A DNA stretch of 64,000 nucleotides from Chamaecyparis obtusa (Eukaryota > Streptophyta > Pinopsida > Cupressales > Cupressaceae). Positions within the stretch are counted from its first letter, which is position 1. Each line of letters opens with the position of its first letter. The position numbers and the translations under genes were made by a program. The DNA lies in the NCBI GenBank assembly GCA_027943335.1, contig BSBK01006346.1:186001-250000 (forward strand). The letters are read 5' to 3'. Below the pieces are notes generated by a model that saw nothing but the letters and a program-made list of their open reading frames with translations, did not search any database and was not told the DNA's origin. Below are positions 1-11,603 of this stretch, piece after piece.

Positions 1-568
1 GCATCTCGAGGCATCTGACATGCATCTCTTCACATTTTGTCAAAATTTTCTTACCTCTACATGGGACCCACCGCCATGTCACCTCCAATCGTCAACCAGC
101 TCATCACCTTGGTCTTCGTGCACGCATGTGAGAGCTCCATTTGGGCGTCCACACTTGGACACCTTACTTTTGTGCATTTTGTTATATGAATATTAGCTTT
201 ATCATTCACACTATGAATGTGGGATTAATCCCCTTTCAATTGATAAGTGTCCAGGCCAAAAACATTGTGTGTTTTTTACCCTACGTCATTTTTAGAAAAA
301 TAAATAAAATATTAATAAATATCACAACAATTTAAAAAATAAAATAAAAGAAATGTAAATTTTTAAAAATTAGTATTAATCAAATCAGATTGCTTCGGCA
401 CTCTTATGGTTATCAATCAAATAAGATTGTTCAACTGAAAAACTGCAGTCTGCTCCCGCTAACACACTCCTGCCACTCCTTTGTTTTCTCCATCATACTC
501 CGTTTATATGGCTTTTGGTGTATTGTCATGTATGTTATGTATGCATAATATGTATTTTTGGTGTACAG

Positions 569-737
569 AGGTGCATTCTTTCGGGAGGATAGCCATGTCC
601 TGCATAGGAGGGTCTACTACGAGCCATGAACATTTACCAATGTGAAAATAAGTCTTGTCAGGGAGCTAAAAGCTGGCAGTGCCATTAATATGAGTACTAA
701 CATGGGTGGCAATCAAAACAATGAGATGTTTAAGTAG
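569..737 (+). pseudogene. Possible decayed terminal exon, unknown protein
   Basis: A run of about 55 codons begins right after a good splice acceptor (TTTTTGGTGTACAG, ending at 568). It reads as ordinary protein sequence (GAFFREDSHVLHRRVYYEP, then a TGA at 627-629, then TFTNVKISLVRELKAG and on to a TAG at 735-737). The base composition is clearly less AT-rich than the flanks, and the acceptor, frame and final stop agree with a last exon. The internal TGA could be a mutated CGA. I do not recognise the family and see no upstream exon in the 568 bases available. It could also be a chance open stretch or a transposon-carried gene fragment. Confidence 0.3.
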
Positions 738-2109
738 TTTTTTTTTTGAATTCTACATTATTTTGAAATATATTAGGAACTTTTCTAAATATAAATATAG
801 TAAAAGCTTGAGTTAATTTTTTAAATATATTTGATCACCTAATGTTAAAGAAAATAGATTCATAAAATATAGCTTTTATTTATTTTAGTAAATATGTTGA
901 AATGATTTTTATTTATTTATGATTATATTATCTTTTTAGATAATTTAAAATGTTAAAGTTTATAGGCTAATAAAATATTTTTTTAATTATTAGTAAGTTT
1001 ATATTATAGACCAATATATACATAATATATACTATTGCATCAATTGAGAGTTACATTGTAATTAGACCAATTACAATCTAGTATTTTTTAAATTATTATA
1101 AAATTTAATTTTTATATAATTACATACATTTTTTTTTTAAAATTAAATTGAAAAAAATATTTATGAATTAGAGACATTAAAGAAAAAATTAAAAAAAAGT
1201 AATTGTATTATATCATAATTTAAAAAAGTATTTATTTATTCACATTATGTAATCATAATTGACAATTTTTTTAATATTTAAAAAATATTTTATCTAATTA
1301 AAAATTAATAACATGTAGCATTTAACATGTATGTGTTGTATAAACATTTAATATTTTTTATGCAACTGGGCATTATTTCTTTGGATTTATTATTGTCTTG
1401 GGTAGAGCTAAAGCTTATTCAATAAAGAAAAAATGATTGATCGGATATTTATATTTACAATCTTAGTTAATAAAAAATTCAAACTTTGAAAATATAGGTA
1501 AAATCTATATTGCATAGATATACTTTGTTTCCTTGCCCTAAATTGGTGGAGGAAGGATGCTATGAAATTAGAAGTGTGTATAGATTACAAACCATGAAAG
1601 TAGAAGCATAAAGCCTATATGTTGGTGATAATGCGAGTTAAAAGTTGTTTAGAAGTTATTATATCAAATTACTAAAAATAATAATATAATATTATAATTT
1701 GATTATACACTATATTTAATTATTAAATATTTAATAAACTATTAAAATTTTATTATACATATAATAAATTATATATTATATATGTTCCAATGTTAAAATT
1801 CTTTGTTATTTCAAGGTTTAATTAGATTATATTATAAAATTTTATTTATTATATAGTAATAATATATTATATTAACATTTAATTTATAATTCTAAATATA
1901 TTATATACATTTATTATATTATATTATAATATATAGATTATATATTTAGAATATTAAATTTAATATGTTATATCATAATATACTGAATAATAGATTTTAA
2001 CATGATATTCTTTATTTAATTTATTATTATTATTAACTCAAAGTATTTAAATAATATTTTTTTTATATTAATAATTGAGGGATCAAAAAGAGTTATAGAG
2101 TGAATAAGG
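738..2109. other. AT-rich intergenic DNA, no gene
   Basis: This stretch is very AT-rich with long A and T runs and TA-rich repeats around 1,680-2,040. I find no coding stretch. Roughly 920-1,320 resembles, in inverted orientation, the DNA around the truncated LINE at 30-32.6 kb (separate entries). Poly-T near 2,058 lies just before the 3' end of the minus-strand LINE and may be part of its tail or target site. Confidence 0.6.
920..1320 (-). repeat. AT-rich inverted repeat, copy A (uninterrupted)
   Basis: Read on the minus strand, this block aligns with 29,920-30,062 and then with 32,345-32,640. The strongest match is a shared 20-base run, ACATAATGTGAATAAATAAA (1,229-1,251 region on the minus strand, about 29,984-30,004 on the plus strand). 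A second match is ATAAATATTTTTTTCAATT. Copy A has no LINE between these parts, so it represents the state before the LINE inserted in copy B. The low complexity makes exact ends uncertain. Confidence 0.55.
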
Positions 2110-2440
2110 GAGAGGTAGCGCCTCAACCCACAAAAGCACCACTACAAATCAATACATATCAACTGAGTACAAAAATAACAAAGTATATATAACAGTTCTT
2201 GCGAGGCTAATCACAAAAAGGAGCCAGCAAAAAGTAGTTCTCTTATTGAAGAACATCATCAAAGTTTTCCACCCAGGAAGTCCACCCTTGAGTACCCTCC
2301 ATCCAAACCACCTTCTTCCATTCGAGAATATGGGTAAACAACTCGAGCTTGTCAAAGTAGGGACCTCTGTTATCCTCGATTTCCTTGATCAGCTTCTTGA
2401 GCGCATCATCAAAAGTCATCAGGTTTTCTGTAATACTAGC

Positions 2441-5400
2441 TCATTCAAAGCCATCTTTCATCTTGTACATGAACATAGTGGCATGTCCATCTCTGAGGAA
2501 TCTTAGCATCTTTTCCCTCTCCAAATTCATTAAACAACAAACCTGCGCAATAATTTTAAAACGAATGAGTTTTCTAAGAAAACCAGTAAGAGCTCTACCA
2601 TTTCCTTGAAATTTTTCCTCATTTTTGTATTTCCATGTAAACCAAAAGATGAAAGAAGAAAGGATTTTCCAGAACAAATTAGCATCTTTTTTGAGACCAT
2701 GTATGAAACCGGTAATAATATCAAGAGTACAAACATGTTCAGTAAGAGATATCCCAAACATCAACCAGATTTCTCTGGAAAAGATGCAATCAAAGAAGAT
2801 GTGTCTCATAGTCTCAAGCATCCTACAAACCCAGCAAGTGTCATAGTTCACAAGGTTTCTAATAGGCAATCTATCAAGCATGAGTTGCCATCTAAAACAC
2901 TTAATTTTGGGGGGGATAGGAGATTTCCAAAACTTTTCAAAGGTTTTCTGCCAGTCCAAGGAACTATTGTCAACATACCAAAGGGAATTGAGGTGATCAA
3001 TAACTAAGGTGGCATGGTTGAGAAGCCTATAAATGTCTTTAGCTTTGACTTTAGGGAGGAGGGAACCATCATTCCAGCGGAAAGAGAGGAATCTATGGGA
3101 GTCACCATCAATATTACAGGGAAGGTTTAGGAGAGCACAAGCATTCTTAATCATGTTGTAGGTTCTCTTGTAAGGTTTAGGAAGGCCATAGTCATTACTA
3201 AGAATTTCCCAACTGATAAGGTTGTTATTTTTCAGAATGTCCATAATACATTTAATACCCTTAATATGCCAATGTCTGGAAGAGCAACCTTGGGTTAAGG
3301 CAAGAGGTTTATTGTTGTGGTAGAGATTCCACCATATCGAGCATTCCCCATGCAGGGTGTAATTACAATCAAAGTTAGAGTTATCTATAAATCCACGCAC
3401 ATGCTCCCAAGCTTTCCATGTGGATTTAAAGACCCAAGTGCCTTGGAAAGACATAGGGAAAGAACCAGCCACTAAATCACGAAATGGGAGCGCCTTCCAA
3501 GACTTGGCAGACTTAGGGACACCATTTTGAATATTGTTCCTTATCAACACCTTCCAGGGTTCTTGGCCTTCCAGGGCTTGGAAAATCCATTTGGTAGCAA
3601 GGGACATCCCTTGCAGCCTGAGATCCTTAAGACCTAGCCCCCCAAGCTTCTTGTCAATGTGGCCCCAACTCCATTTGACCATGTGGGCCTTCCTTTTACC
3701 CTTACCATTAGACCAAAGGAAATGGCTGATGGACTTTTCGATTTCAAAAATTTGATAATTGCTAAACATTCAAGCAGAGGAATAATATATACTATAGGAG
3801 GAGAGGATTTTTTGTCAGACTTGGACCCTACCAGCAAGGGAGAGCACCCTATTATTCCACTTATTAATTTTCTTATCAATCCTTTCTTTAACCCAAAGCC
3901 ACATATCCTTAAGGGAGGGAGAAACAAAGAAAGGGATGTTGAGATATCTAACAATTTTATTGGGTCCTCCCCAAGAAAATCCAAACTGATGAAGCTAGTT
4001 TGGGGGTTCCTCTTTCCACCCAAGCAAGATAGATTTGGAGCTGGAGATACGAGAACCTGAGGCTTTTCCAAAAATATCTAATTTCTAGGTGAGGCAATCA
4101 ATGTTGTGTCTAGAAAGCTCAAGGAAAACTGAAGTGTCCTCAGCAAACTAAATATTAAGCAACTTAGAATCATCTGGCAACTTAATACCATGCACCTTAG
4201 GAGATAAGGTATCATCTCTAAGGAGGTAAAATAGAGCATCTGAGGCAATAACAAACAAAGAAGGGGTGAGAGGGAAACCCTGTCTAATGGACCTAGTACG
4301 CGGGATAGGATGAGAGAGATTCCCATTAACCTCAATCAGGGTAGAGGCATCTTTGAGGAGGACTTGAACATATCTACAATACTCGCTAGAGAAGCCAAAA
4401 GCACTAAGCATCATGAGGATGAAATCTCATTTCACCCTATCGTAAGCTTTCTCAAGATCAACAAGGAACATGGCAACATCTTGATTAGAATATTTGGCCC
4501 ATTCCATAGACTCTCAGCTGGTGACAAGGTTTTCTAAGATATATTTTCCCTTAATGAAGCTAGTTTGGGTGGAACAGATGAACTTGGGAAGGATTTTTTC
4601 AAGACGAGAGGCAAGGATTTTATAGGAAACATTGAGGAGAGTAATTGGTCGCCAATTTTTAATAAGATTTGTATCCCCATCTTTTGGGATTAGTTTAACA
4701 ATGCCCATATTAATGGATTCCCTAAGAGTGTCAGAGTCAAAGGCTTCTGAGTATAGGTCATGGAGGTCTCTAGCTATCCAGTCAATATTAGCTTTATAAA
4801 ATTCAATAGGAAGCCCATCCGAGCCAGAAGCTTTATTGTCTTTAAGAGCGTTAATGGCATTAGTAATTTCTTGGAGGGAAACTCTAGTTTTGAGAAGGAG
4901 GGTATCAGTGTTAGAGATCATGTTGGGGATGATATTTTTATATTTATTCCTAACCTCCTTAGAAGCTTTAGTATCTTCTATGGTAAACTAATTTTTATAG
5001 AACATTTCAAATGCATCAGTGATGTCATTGATATTCAAAAGTTACTTATCCTCCACAACAATCCTATCAATTCTTTCTTTGTTTTGTTTATGCTTGAAAA
5101 GGTTGAAGAAGAGCTTGGAGCCAATGGTTATGGGCTCTGATGAAGGCACCCCTAATTTTAACCTGCTAGTGCTTCCTAAGGGAATCTCTAGCCTGAGAAA
5201 CTTGTTCAACCAGATCAGGGGAGGAGGGATTCAATTGAATTTCCCATTCAATAAAGTGGAGATGTTCAATAAGAATGTTTTCCTAAAATCGATAATCCTT
5301 GGCCTTCTTCTCCCCAAGGGTTTGAAAAAAAAAATTCCAAGAGGCAACATTCATATTCCATCAAGAAATGTGAGAGGGAAACTGATTATGCATATTAAAA

Positions 5401-6242
5401 ATTCTGACCATTCTTATGGCAGTCAAGACATCTTGATCCTTTAATAAGGAGGAATTGAGGATAAACTTCTTCTTACAAGGGTTATTGATGGCAATGAAGT
5501 CCCTAGTATTAATATTAGCTATGATGGAATAGTGATCAAAGAGAGTAGAAGGGATGATAGAAACTAAATTCCCTAAATGATTAGGAGAAAAGGAGAAGTG
5601 GTTTTTATTAACATAGAACCTATCAAGTCTAGAGTATATCCGGTTAGGCCCTTGTTGGAAGTTGGACCAAGTATACCAGAGGGTAGAAGTCTCATATTTA
5701 AGGCCATCAAGGGGATCAAATAAATGTAACTATTGTTTAAAACCATCCCAATGAGACTTCTTAGGGATTTTCCATTCAAAAGGAATACGCCTGACTTTAT
5801 CATCCTGATTCTGAATCATATTAAAATCTCCAACAACAATCCAGGGGATATTAGGAAGGGTATACAACCAACCCCAGAGGGAGATCCTCTCCTTAGATTC
5901 ATTGGGAGAATATATGGAACATACACCAAAGGAAGAACCTCTAATATCAAGGATATCCTAGGCCGCACGGTTACAAGGGGAGGTTCCCTTATATTTAATA
6001 TATCTCGCCCAACTAGGGTTAATGAGAAAAGTAACTCCACCCTTTCCTTTAGGATGGTTAGTATAAACTTTAATCGCATCTTTCCATATACAATCAAGAG
6101 CAATATTAAGAGAGAAATTAAAAGCTTTAAGTTCTTGAAGCATCAGGAAATCAATATTATTATGACAATTCAAAAATCTCTTAACAATAAACTTCCTATC
6201 AGGAGACTCAAGGCCTCTAATATTCCATGAGATGAATTTCAT
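2441..6242 (-). pseudogene. LINE ORF2: endonuclease-reverse transcriptase, broken
   Basis: It starts MKFISWNIRGLESPDRK at 6,242. Endonuclease motifs visible: SWNIRG, LMLQE, VGDFN (about 5,819-5,838) and LFDHYS (about 5,530). The reverse transcriptase follows: a fingers segment with KASGSDGLPIEFYKA (about 4,830), NWRPITLLNVSYKILASRL (about 4,640), motif A DLEKAYDRV (about 4,440), RQGFPLTPSLF (about 4,280) and motif C at 4,136-4,147. Motif C reads FAED instead of the usual FADD and is preceded by a TAG at 4,148-4,150. The C-terminal 442-codon open stretch (2,441-3,769) ends with a C-x2-C-x7-H-x4-C zinc-binding region. Frameshifts and stops separate these blocks. The enzyme is inactive twice over: frame broken and a catalytic Asp lost. 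Confidence 0.85.
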
Positions 6243-8160
6243 GAGGAAAGAGGGTTAAGAGGGCTGGTAGGGAGAGAATTATGATCTCCAATCTTCTTCT
6301 TATTCTTAGAGCCAATAGGTCTTCCTTTCTTCTTAGTAGTAGAACACCCCTTCAAGAGATCATCATCATCCTCACTTCTGTCAGTTTGATCAATTTTAAA
6401 TTCAGGATTGTTTCTAATGTTATATCCAGAACCCAGGAGCAGATGGTCATATTTCATGCTTTCTAGCCCCCTGCTATCATAAATAAATTCAATAACCATA
6501 TTATCTTCTATTTCATTAAGCTTAGAAGTCGGGGGGTTGGTGATGATATCATCAGGGGAATGCCTTGTAGCAAGATTAGGATCAGGGCTTTTGGGAGTCA
6601 CATATTTGATAATCTTAACTACAGGGTCTTCCCTCATGGTAATATCACCAACCCCATCCCTACTACCATCATTTCCATCCTGGTGTAGGATCATAGGGTT
6701 GGTCAAAATTGTGGTTTTAGTTGGCACATCTTCAATCATGAGAGAGGGGAGATTTCCAACCCTGCAACCATCATTATCATCCTGAATAGTGCTAACAGGG
6801 TTGTTGATAATTTGAGTATCGGTTGGCATATCTTCAATCATTAGAGTATGGTGACTATCCAGCATCAAAAATTGGTTAGTATTTCAAGGTTAACAGCCTG
6901 TATTTGTTCCAAAGCAAGTTGTTGAGAATTCTTACGTATGCACTTCCTATTAGTGACCGTTTGGAAACCATCAGCACTAGAATCCATAGAGTTTTGGTTT
7001 GAAGAAAAATTAAAATTATTGGGTTTAGTAACTCTAATAGTATTGAAAGTCACAGTAGGGATCATCATATCATTTTTAGAGCCAGGTGTCGAGGAAGAGG
7101 CAGGAAGATTATTAGGGTTTTTATCATGTTCAGCCACAATTGTATTATGTGAGTTAGCAATCGAAGCCTTACCAATAATGGGAGTTTCGTGGGTTTCCAG
7201 AGGTTAGGTTTAATAGAGCTTTTAGCCTATTCTCCTGCCTTACCTAGGTTGTATGGGTTAGTAGTCGAATCCTTACCAACATTGAGGATTCCGTGGGATT
7301 CCATAGGGTTTGTTTTGGGATTTTTTCTAGTAATAACAGGGAAGTTCTTTTTAAGATTCCCTTCCTTTTTGAAAAGTAAGCAAGCATTTAACCCACTAAG
7401 AAATTCTACCAGATAGGAAAAGATATCCCCATTAATGTTAAGGTTGAGACAAGGTGGGATATCGACCCCAGGCTTAATTGAAATAAGCGTCCTAGCATCA
7501 AGATTGGGAACCAGTCTGGTGGTCTCATCTATCTGGACTAAATTCCCAAATGGTTCTAGAAGCTGAGGAAGGAAGCACCAGAGGAATGGAAGGATGTCTT
7601 TGTGGATGACCCATCTAGGGCAAGATGGGGCAAGGACCTTTTCATTAACTACCTCTTGTGTCTAAGCAAGCACACAAAATGAAGTTTTCCCAACTGTCCA
7701 GTACTGCCATTTAAGGGCTTCAAGCTGATAATCGTGGTTATTGAAGAAAATAATATATAAACCTCTCTGGATTTTCCTACAGAATGAAATTTTAAGCCCT
7801 AATTTCAGATTCCATATGTTATGAAACCAATCGTTTAGAAATTTCCTAGGTGGAAATTTTTCCACATCAATGCAGGTAAAGAAGATAGAAGTATCACATA
7901 ACCTATTCTTTTCCATGGCTATTTCATTCAACATTTCATCTTTTGGAAAAATGATGAACTCATTCGATGCTAGAGCTCTTACCTTATTCACAGGGTCATT
8001 CTCCTCTAGGAATCATAAGAAATCGCGTAGCAGAGGGCACTCCATTACCAGTTGGGGGGACCATTTCTGCAAATGATTTCTTCAGGTTTGAGTGGGTTGA
8101 AACATTAGGGTTAGGGGTAATAAAGGCTTGTTCATCCAATTCTGGCTCCATTGGGAGTTG
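6239..8160 (-). pseudogene. LINE ORF1 (gag-like nucleic-acid-binding protein), broken
   Basis: Order on the minus strand: an N-terminal stretch starting near MEPELDEQAF (about 8,155); a globular part at 7,662-7,991 (around PPRKFLNDWFHNIWNLKLG) resembling the DUF4283 region of plant LINE ORF1 proteins; a Thr/Asn/Ser-rich middle (6,865-7,137); and an acidic then basic C-terminal part (6,239-6,868) with a KKKGRPIGSKNKKK cluster. The protein would bind LINE RNA and accompany it during target-primed reverse transcription. The frame is broken at least near 8,000, 7,660, 7,200 and 6,866. Its last codon overlaps the first codon of ORF2 (ATGA at 6,239-6,242). The family call rests on position and domain style. 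Confidence 0.65.
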
Positions 8161-8319
8161 AGGGTAGGTCACACGAGCAAAGAGGAGGGGCAATAAATTC
8201 ACAAGGCACACATACACTCAATCACCAAAAAAGAAAAGAAGGAAGCTGTAGAAGAGGGAGAAACACAAACCACGTGGAGGAGATTAACTCCACATCACCA
8301 TAGCAAAAACTTCCAGGTC

Positions 8320-9545
8320 TTTTAATCTCTATTGAGAATTTTAGGTTGTCATTAGTATCAAAGGACAGTAAATAGGTCAGTCGATTACTTATATTGAGAC
8401 AGTCAATAACTAGAAGTAAGACAGAGCAGTCAGTAAAGCCTTACACCGAGTGTCACATAGTTAACCGAGCACCAGCGACACTGACATCGACGGTCAGTAA
8501 ACATCGAGCATCACAGTATACACCAAGAAGATTATACAGTGTTTACTGATGATCACAAAAAATGGCATAGTAATCAGAAATGACACATTATTCTATGCAA
8601 ACGGTTATAACAGATCATAAAATGGTTTACCAAGATCGAGGAGCATTTATTGTAAAAGATATTCATTAAATGCAATGATTATCTTATTTGTATTAGTTGA
8701 TCTAGGTTATTTTGCACCGTAGATCTTAGGGTTATGATTATTTTTGTAACCTAATTTTTATTTAAGTGACAAAATAGAACACTATATATTGTATATGTTC
8801 ACACCATTTTATAAGGTTGTTGAACTGATATATATGAATCATGGAGCACTTGAAGAAATTTCCTATCTTCAAGACAATCAATTTACTAAGTAGAACATAG
8901 TACAGAGGTTTTCAGATTGAGTAGAATCAGACAAGGCAACCGAGCAGATCAGAGCAAAGAACCATCACAGATAAGGTGATATTTTGATAAGAACTTATAG
9001 ATCTGTTTCAGACAATTGAGTTGTCAACTAGCAGATAGTTTACCTATTACTTTATGACAATTGTGATAGAGTTTTGATAAATCTCTTAATAGAGTAGACT
9101 TAACAGTCTTTGTATAAATCTCTTAACTGAGTACACACTTCATATAGTGTTGTTAAATTCTATAACTAGGTAGATCTAGCCGATCTAATATGTTACTCCT
9201 AACAGGGTAAGATCACCAGAAGTGATCAAAACTTGTAGCCTTAACAGGCAAACCTTTTCTATCTACAGTAGTGAAGAATTTGTGGGTGTCATCCCCACCG
9301 CAGTTTTTACCTTCTAACAAGGGTTTCTGTGTTACCAAAATACTTGTGTTATGTGATTGTCATATTGATTTCATGTTGTTTAATTTATTAAGTTAACTAG
9401 ATGATTGATTTATGCAATTAGATTCAAGTTATTTTGATTGGTTATCACAGTATTCAGTTATAGATCAGAAAGGTTTTGCAACTAAAGTTTTGAAGGCACT
9501 GATTCACCCCTCCCCTCTCAGTACCTATCTCTGCTAATTCCAACA
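8320..9545 (+). repeat. 5' LTR of the pol-less element
   Basis: 1,226 bp, the same length as the 3' copy. It contains repeated ACCGAG-like boxes in the first 200 bases, a TATA-like TATATAT at 8,783-8,789 about 14 bases after a GGCAAAAT-type box (here GACAAAAT), and a C/T-rich 3' end (CACCCCTCCCCTCTCAGT). The second base is T where the 3' LTR has G, so this copy lacks the canonical TG start. Confidence 0.92.
8783..8789 (+). promoter_or_regulatory. TATA box of the 5' LTR
   Basis: ACTATATATTGT follows AAATAGAAC. The same box is at 27,931-27,937 in the 3' LTR. It is the only strong TATA-like site at this place in the LTR and would start genomic RNA within the next 40 bases. Confidence 0.5.
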
Positions 9546-9547
9546 AT

Positions 9548-9559
9548 TGGTATCAGAGC
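9548..9559 (+). promoter_or_regulatory. Primer-binding site, initiator-Met tRNA type
   Basis: TGGTATCAGAGC lies two bases after the 5' LTR. This is the classic primer site of plant copia elements, complementary to the 3' end of initiator methionine tRNA. The copia element later in the window has the same 12 bases at 60,068-60,079. Confidence 0.9.
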
Positions 9560-9609
9560 TTAGCTCTCTTATTGATCAGTTTAACCATAGAAGGGAAAAG
9601 ATCTAAGTC

Positions 9610-11253
9610 ATGGAGAGATACAAGCTTGACAAGACTATTGAGAATCAGAAGATACAAATGCAGATGTTTGTGGAACAATATAAACAAGCCAAGGAAGAAC
9701 TAAAAAAATTACTGGTTGAAATAAAGAACCTTTCAATTCAGCTAAATGAAATAAGTTATCATGAAGAACCTATTGATGACATATTTGATCATATTGGATC
9801 AAGCTCTGGAAGCATCTCTGATGGATCCAAAAGCATAATCTCTAAGTTATCTGAAAAGAATCAGCATCTATCCGAGCAAGTCAAAGCACTTCAAATCGGT
9901 CATGAATCACAAATGGTGAGAATGGTGGAAATCATGAACAATGGTAGACAAGCTGAACAAGATCAGAATCTAGCTATTGAAGACCAAAGATTGATGACTG
10001 AACAACTTCAAGAAAAAGAAAGTGAAATTCAGAGACTCACTAATCGTCACTTCCAAGTATCAATTCAGATGATGACAGTTAATCAAGAAATGAACCAAGT
10101 AAATGGAGAATTATCAAGAAGACTTGAAGATGTAGCAACACTTAGAGAAGATAATGAAAAACTAAGAAATGAAATAAAAACACAAAAGAAACACAATGAG
10201 ATGATGAAGATAGCCGAGGACAGCTCTAAAAAGATTGATGATTTTCTGATTAATCAAAGGAGATTCGGAAGCAGAGCCGGTATAGGCTACACCGATGAAG
10301 GAGAATCATCACAACAAGTTGAAGAAGTCAACAACAATCAAAGTTAAAAACCTAAAGCATTGACATGTTACCACTGTGGAAAAATAGGACATACATCTAA
10401 TGTGTGCAGAAGCAAAGCATAAGGTAAACCTCCTGTCATTCCTAAATTCAATGGATATTGTTATTATTGTGGTAAGTTTGGACATCCAGCTTATGAATGC
10501 AGAGCTAAGAAGAATGACATTGCTAATAATACTACTGAAGAGAAAATATGCTATACTTGTAATAAGCATGGACACACTACAAGGGACTGCAAGGCAAAAA
10601 TGAAGCAAGTCTGGACACCTAAAGAGAAACTACAACGAAAGCCATATCAACCGAAGAGACAAGGTAACTCATATGTTTGGGATTATAATACATCGACTAA
10701 TTGTACTGCATGTGGTCGGTATGGACATATTGCAACAAACTATTACAGAAAGAGTCGGATTGGACAATCAAGAAACTGGACAAATGCAAGAATGGAATGT
10801 ATGCACTGTCACAAGGTCAGTCATGTAAGCAAGAACTGTAGAGACTGAGCACCTGATGAAAACCATATATTTGAGAGTGGATATAACATTACAAAAATTA
10901 CAAAGTTAAGGAACACAATGTGGAAGAAGACATCTAATGAGAATGCTGAGTCAAGTAACATTGTCGGTGAAACCTCGTCCACTAGATTGGGTGACATCGG
11001 TACCTCCACTTAAGATGATAAAGGTATGTATGGAACTGACATTTTAAATGATCACATTTTACATACAATTCCTTATATCTGATGTACAAATACCAAATCT
11101 GCATGAATGAAGATGCACTATGGTTTATATATTATAAGTTTGCAAATGTTATCTAGTTGGTAAAAGAAGAAACATGAGTTGGTTACCCATCAGTAATCAC
11201 TATACAAGGTTAACCGACAACAGTTCAAACAGATGAAGAAACTCTATGCTAAC
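9610..11253 (+). pseudogene. Coiled-coil protein with five zinc knuckles (gag-like), broken
   Basis: One reading frame runs from ATG 9,610 to the nested insertion. Residues 1-245 are highly charged with heptad-like Leu/Ile spacing, a long coiled coil. Then come five CCHC units: 10,366-10,407, 10,459-10,500, 10,549-10,590, 10,702-10,743 (last Cys is Tyr) and 10,798-10,839. Stops in that frame are TAA 10,345, TAA 10,420, TGA 10,846 and TAA 11,011, with no frameshift between the knuckles. The knuckles suggest RNA packaging as in a Gag nucleocapsid, but I see no copia-type capsid domain. It could be a reduced Gag or an unrelated RNA-binding protein. The gypsy element cuts the sequence at 11,253. 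Confidence 0.7.
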
Positions 11254-11321
11254 TGTTACCCAAAAATTCTCTATCATTCATTTTTGGCCACGGTCCTTTT
11301 TTCCAAAAGAAATGCTCAAGT

Positions 11322-11508
11322 GTCGAAAGTCCAGTGTGTTTTCTGCCTTTTGGTCTGAAAGCCCAGTGTGTTTTTGACCTTCTCTCTGAAGGCTCGAGAT
11401 GTTTCTGCCTTTTGGTCTGAAAGCTCAGTGTGTTTTCGACCTCTTCTCTGAAAGCTTAGTGTGTTTTCGACCTTCACTCGAAAACCCTCTGTGTTTTTGA
11501 CCCCTTCT
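11322..11508 (+). repeat. Six tandem ~31-bp units in the gypsy 5' LTR
   Basis: Units start near 11,322, 11,353, 11,385, 11,415, 11,447 and 11,478. Each follows TCTGAAAGCYCAGTGTGTTT then TCGACCTTCTC with variation. The same array is at 20,567-20,753 in the 3' LTR. Its place at the start of the LTR (U3) fits enhancer-like repeats, but no function is shown. Confidence 0.8.
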
Positions 11509-11603
11509 ATGTTTCAGACTTCTTCCTCTAGCGGCATTCATTTCATAAGCGCACAACTCTGGCCTGGTGGGGCCCTGTGGCTGGCTTTCCTCAAATTCTT
11601 GTA

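Larger units (their letters stand above)
2110..8314 (-). mobile_element. L1-type LINE, nearly full length, minus strand
   Basis: A plant L1-like non-LTR retrotransposon read right to left. It has a 5' part near 8.2-8.3 kb, an ORF1 (nucleic-acid-binding protein), an ORF2 with apurinic-type endonuclease, reverse transcriptase and a C-terminal zinc-binding region, and a 3' end near 2.1 kb with T-rich DNA just outside. Both ORFs carry stops and frameshifts, so the copy is dead. The pol-less LTR element at 8,320 is inserted at its 5' edge or just outside. I could not identify a convincing target-site duplication. A related but clearly different LINE, in the same orientation, lies at 30-32.4 kb. 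Confidence 0.85.

Noticed and set aside
5733..6230. Plus-strand open frame of about 165 codons
   Set aside because: It is antisense to the LINE endonuclease, which has recognisable motifs on the minus strand.
11322..11508. CRISPR-like array
   Set aside because: The 31-bp units are contiguous without spacers, diverged, and part of a plant LTR present twice.
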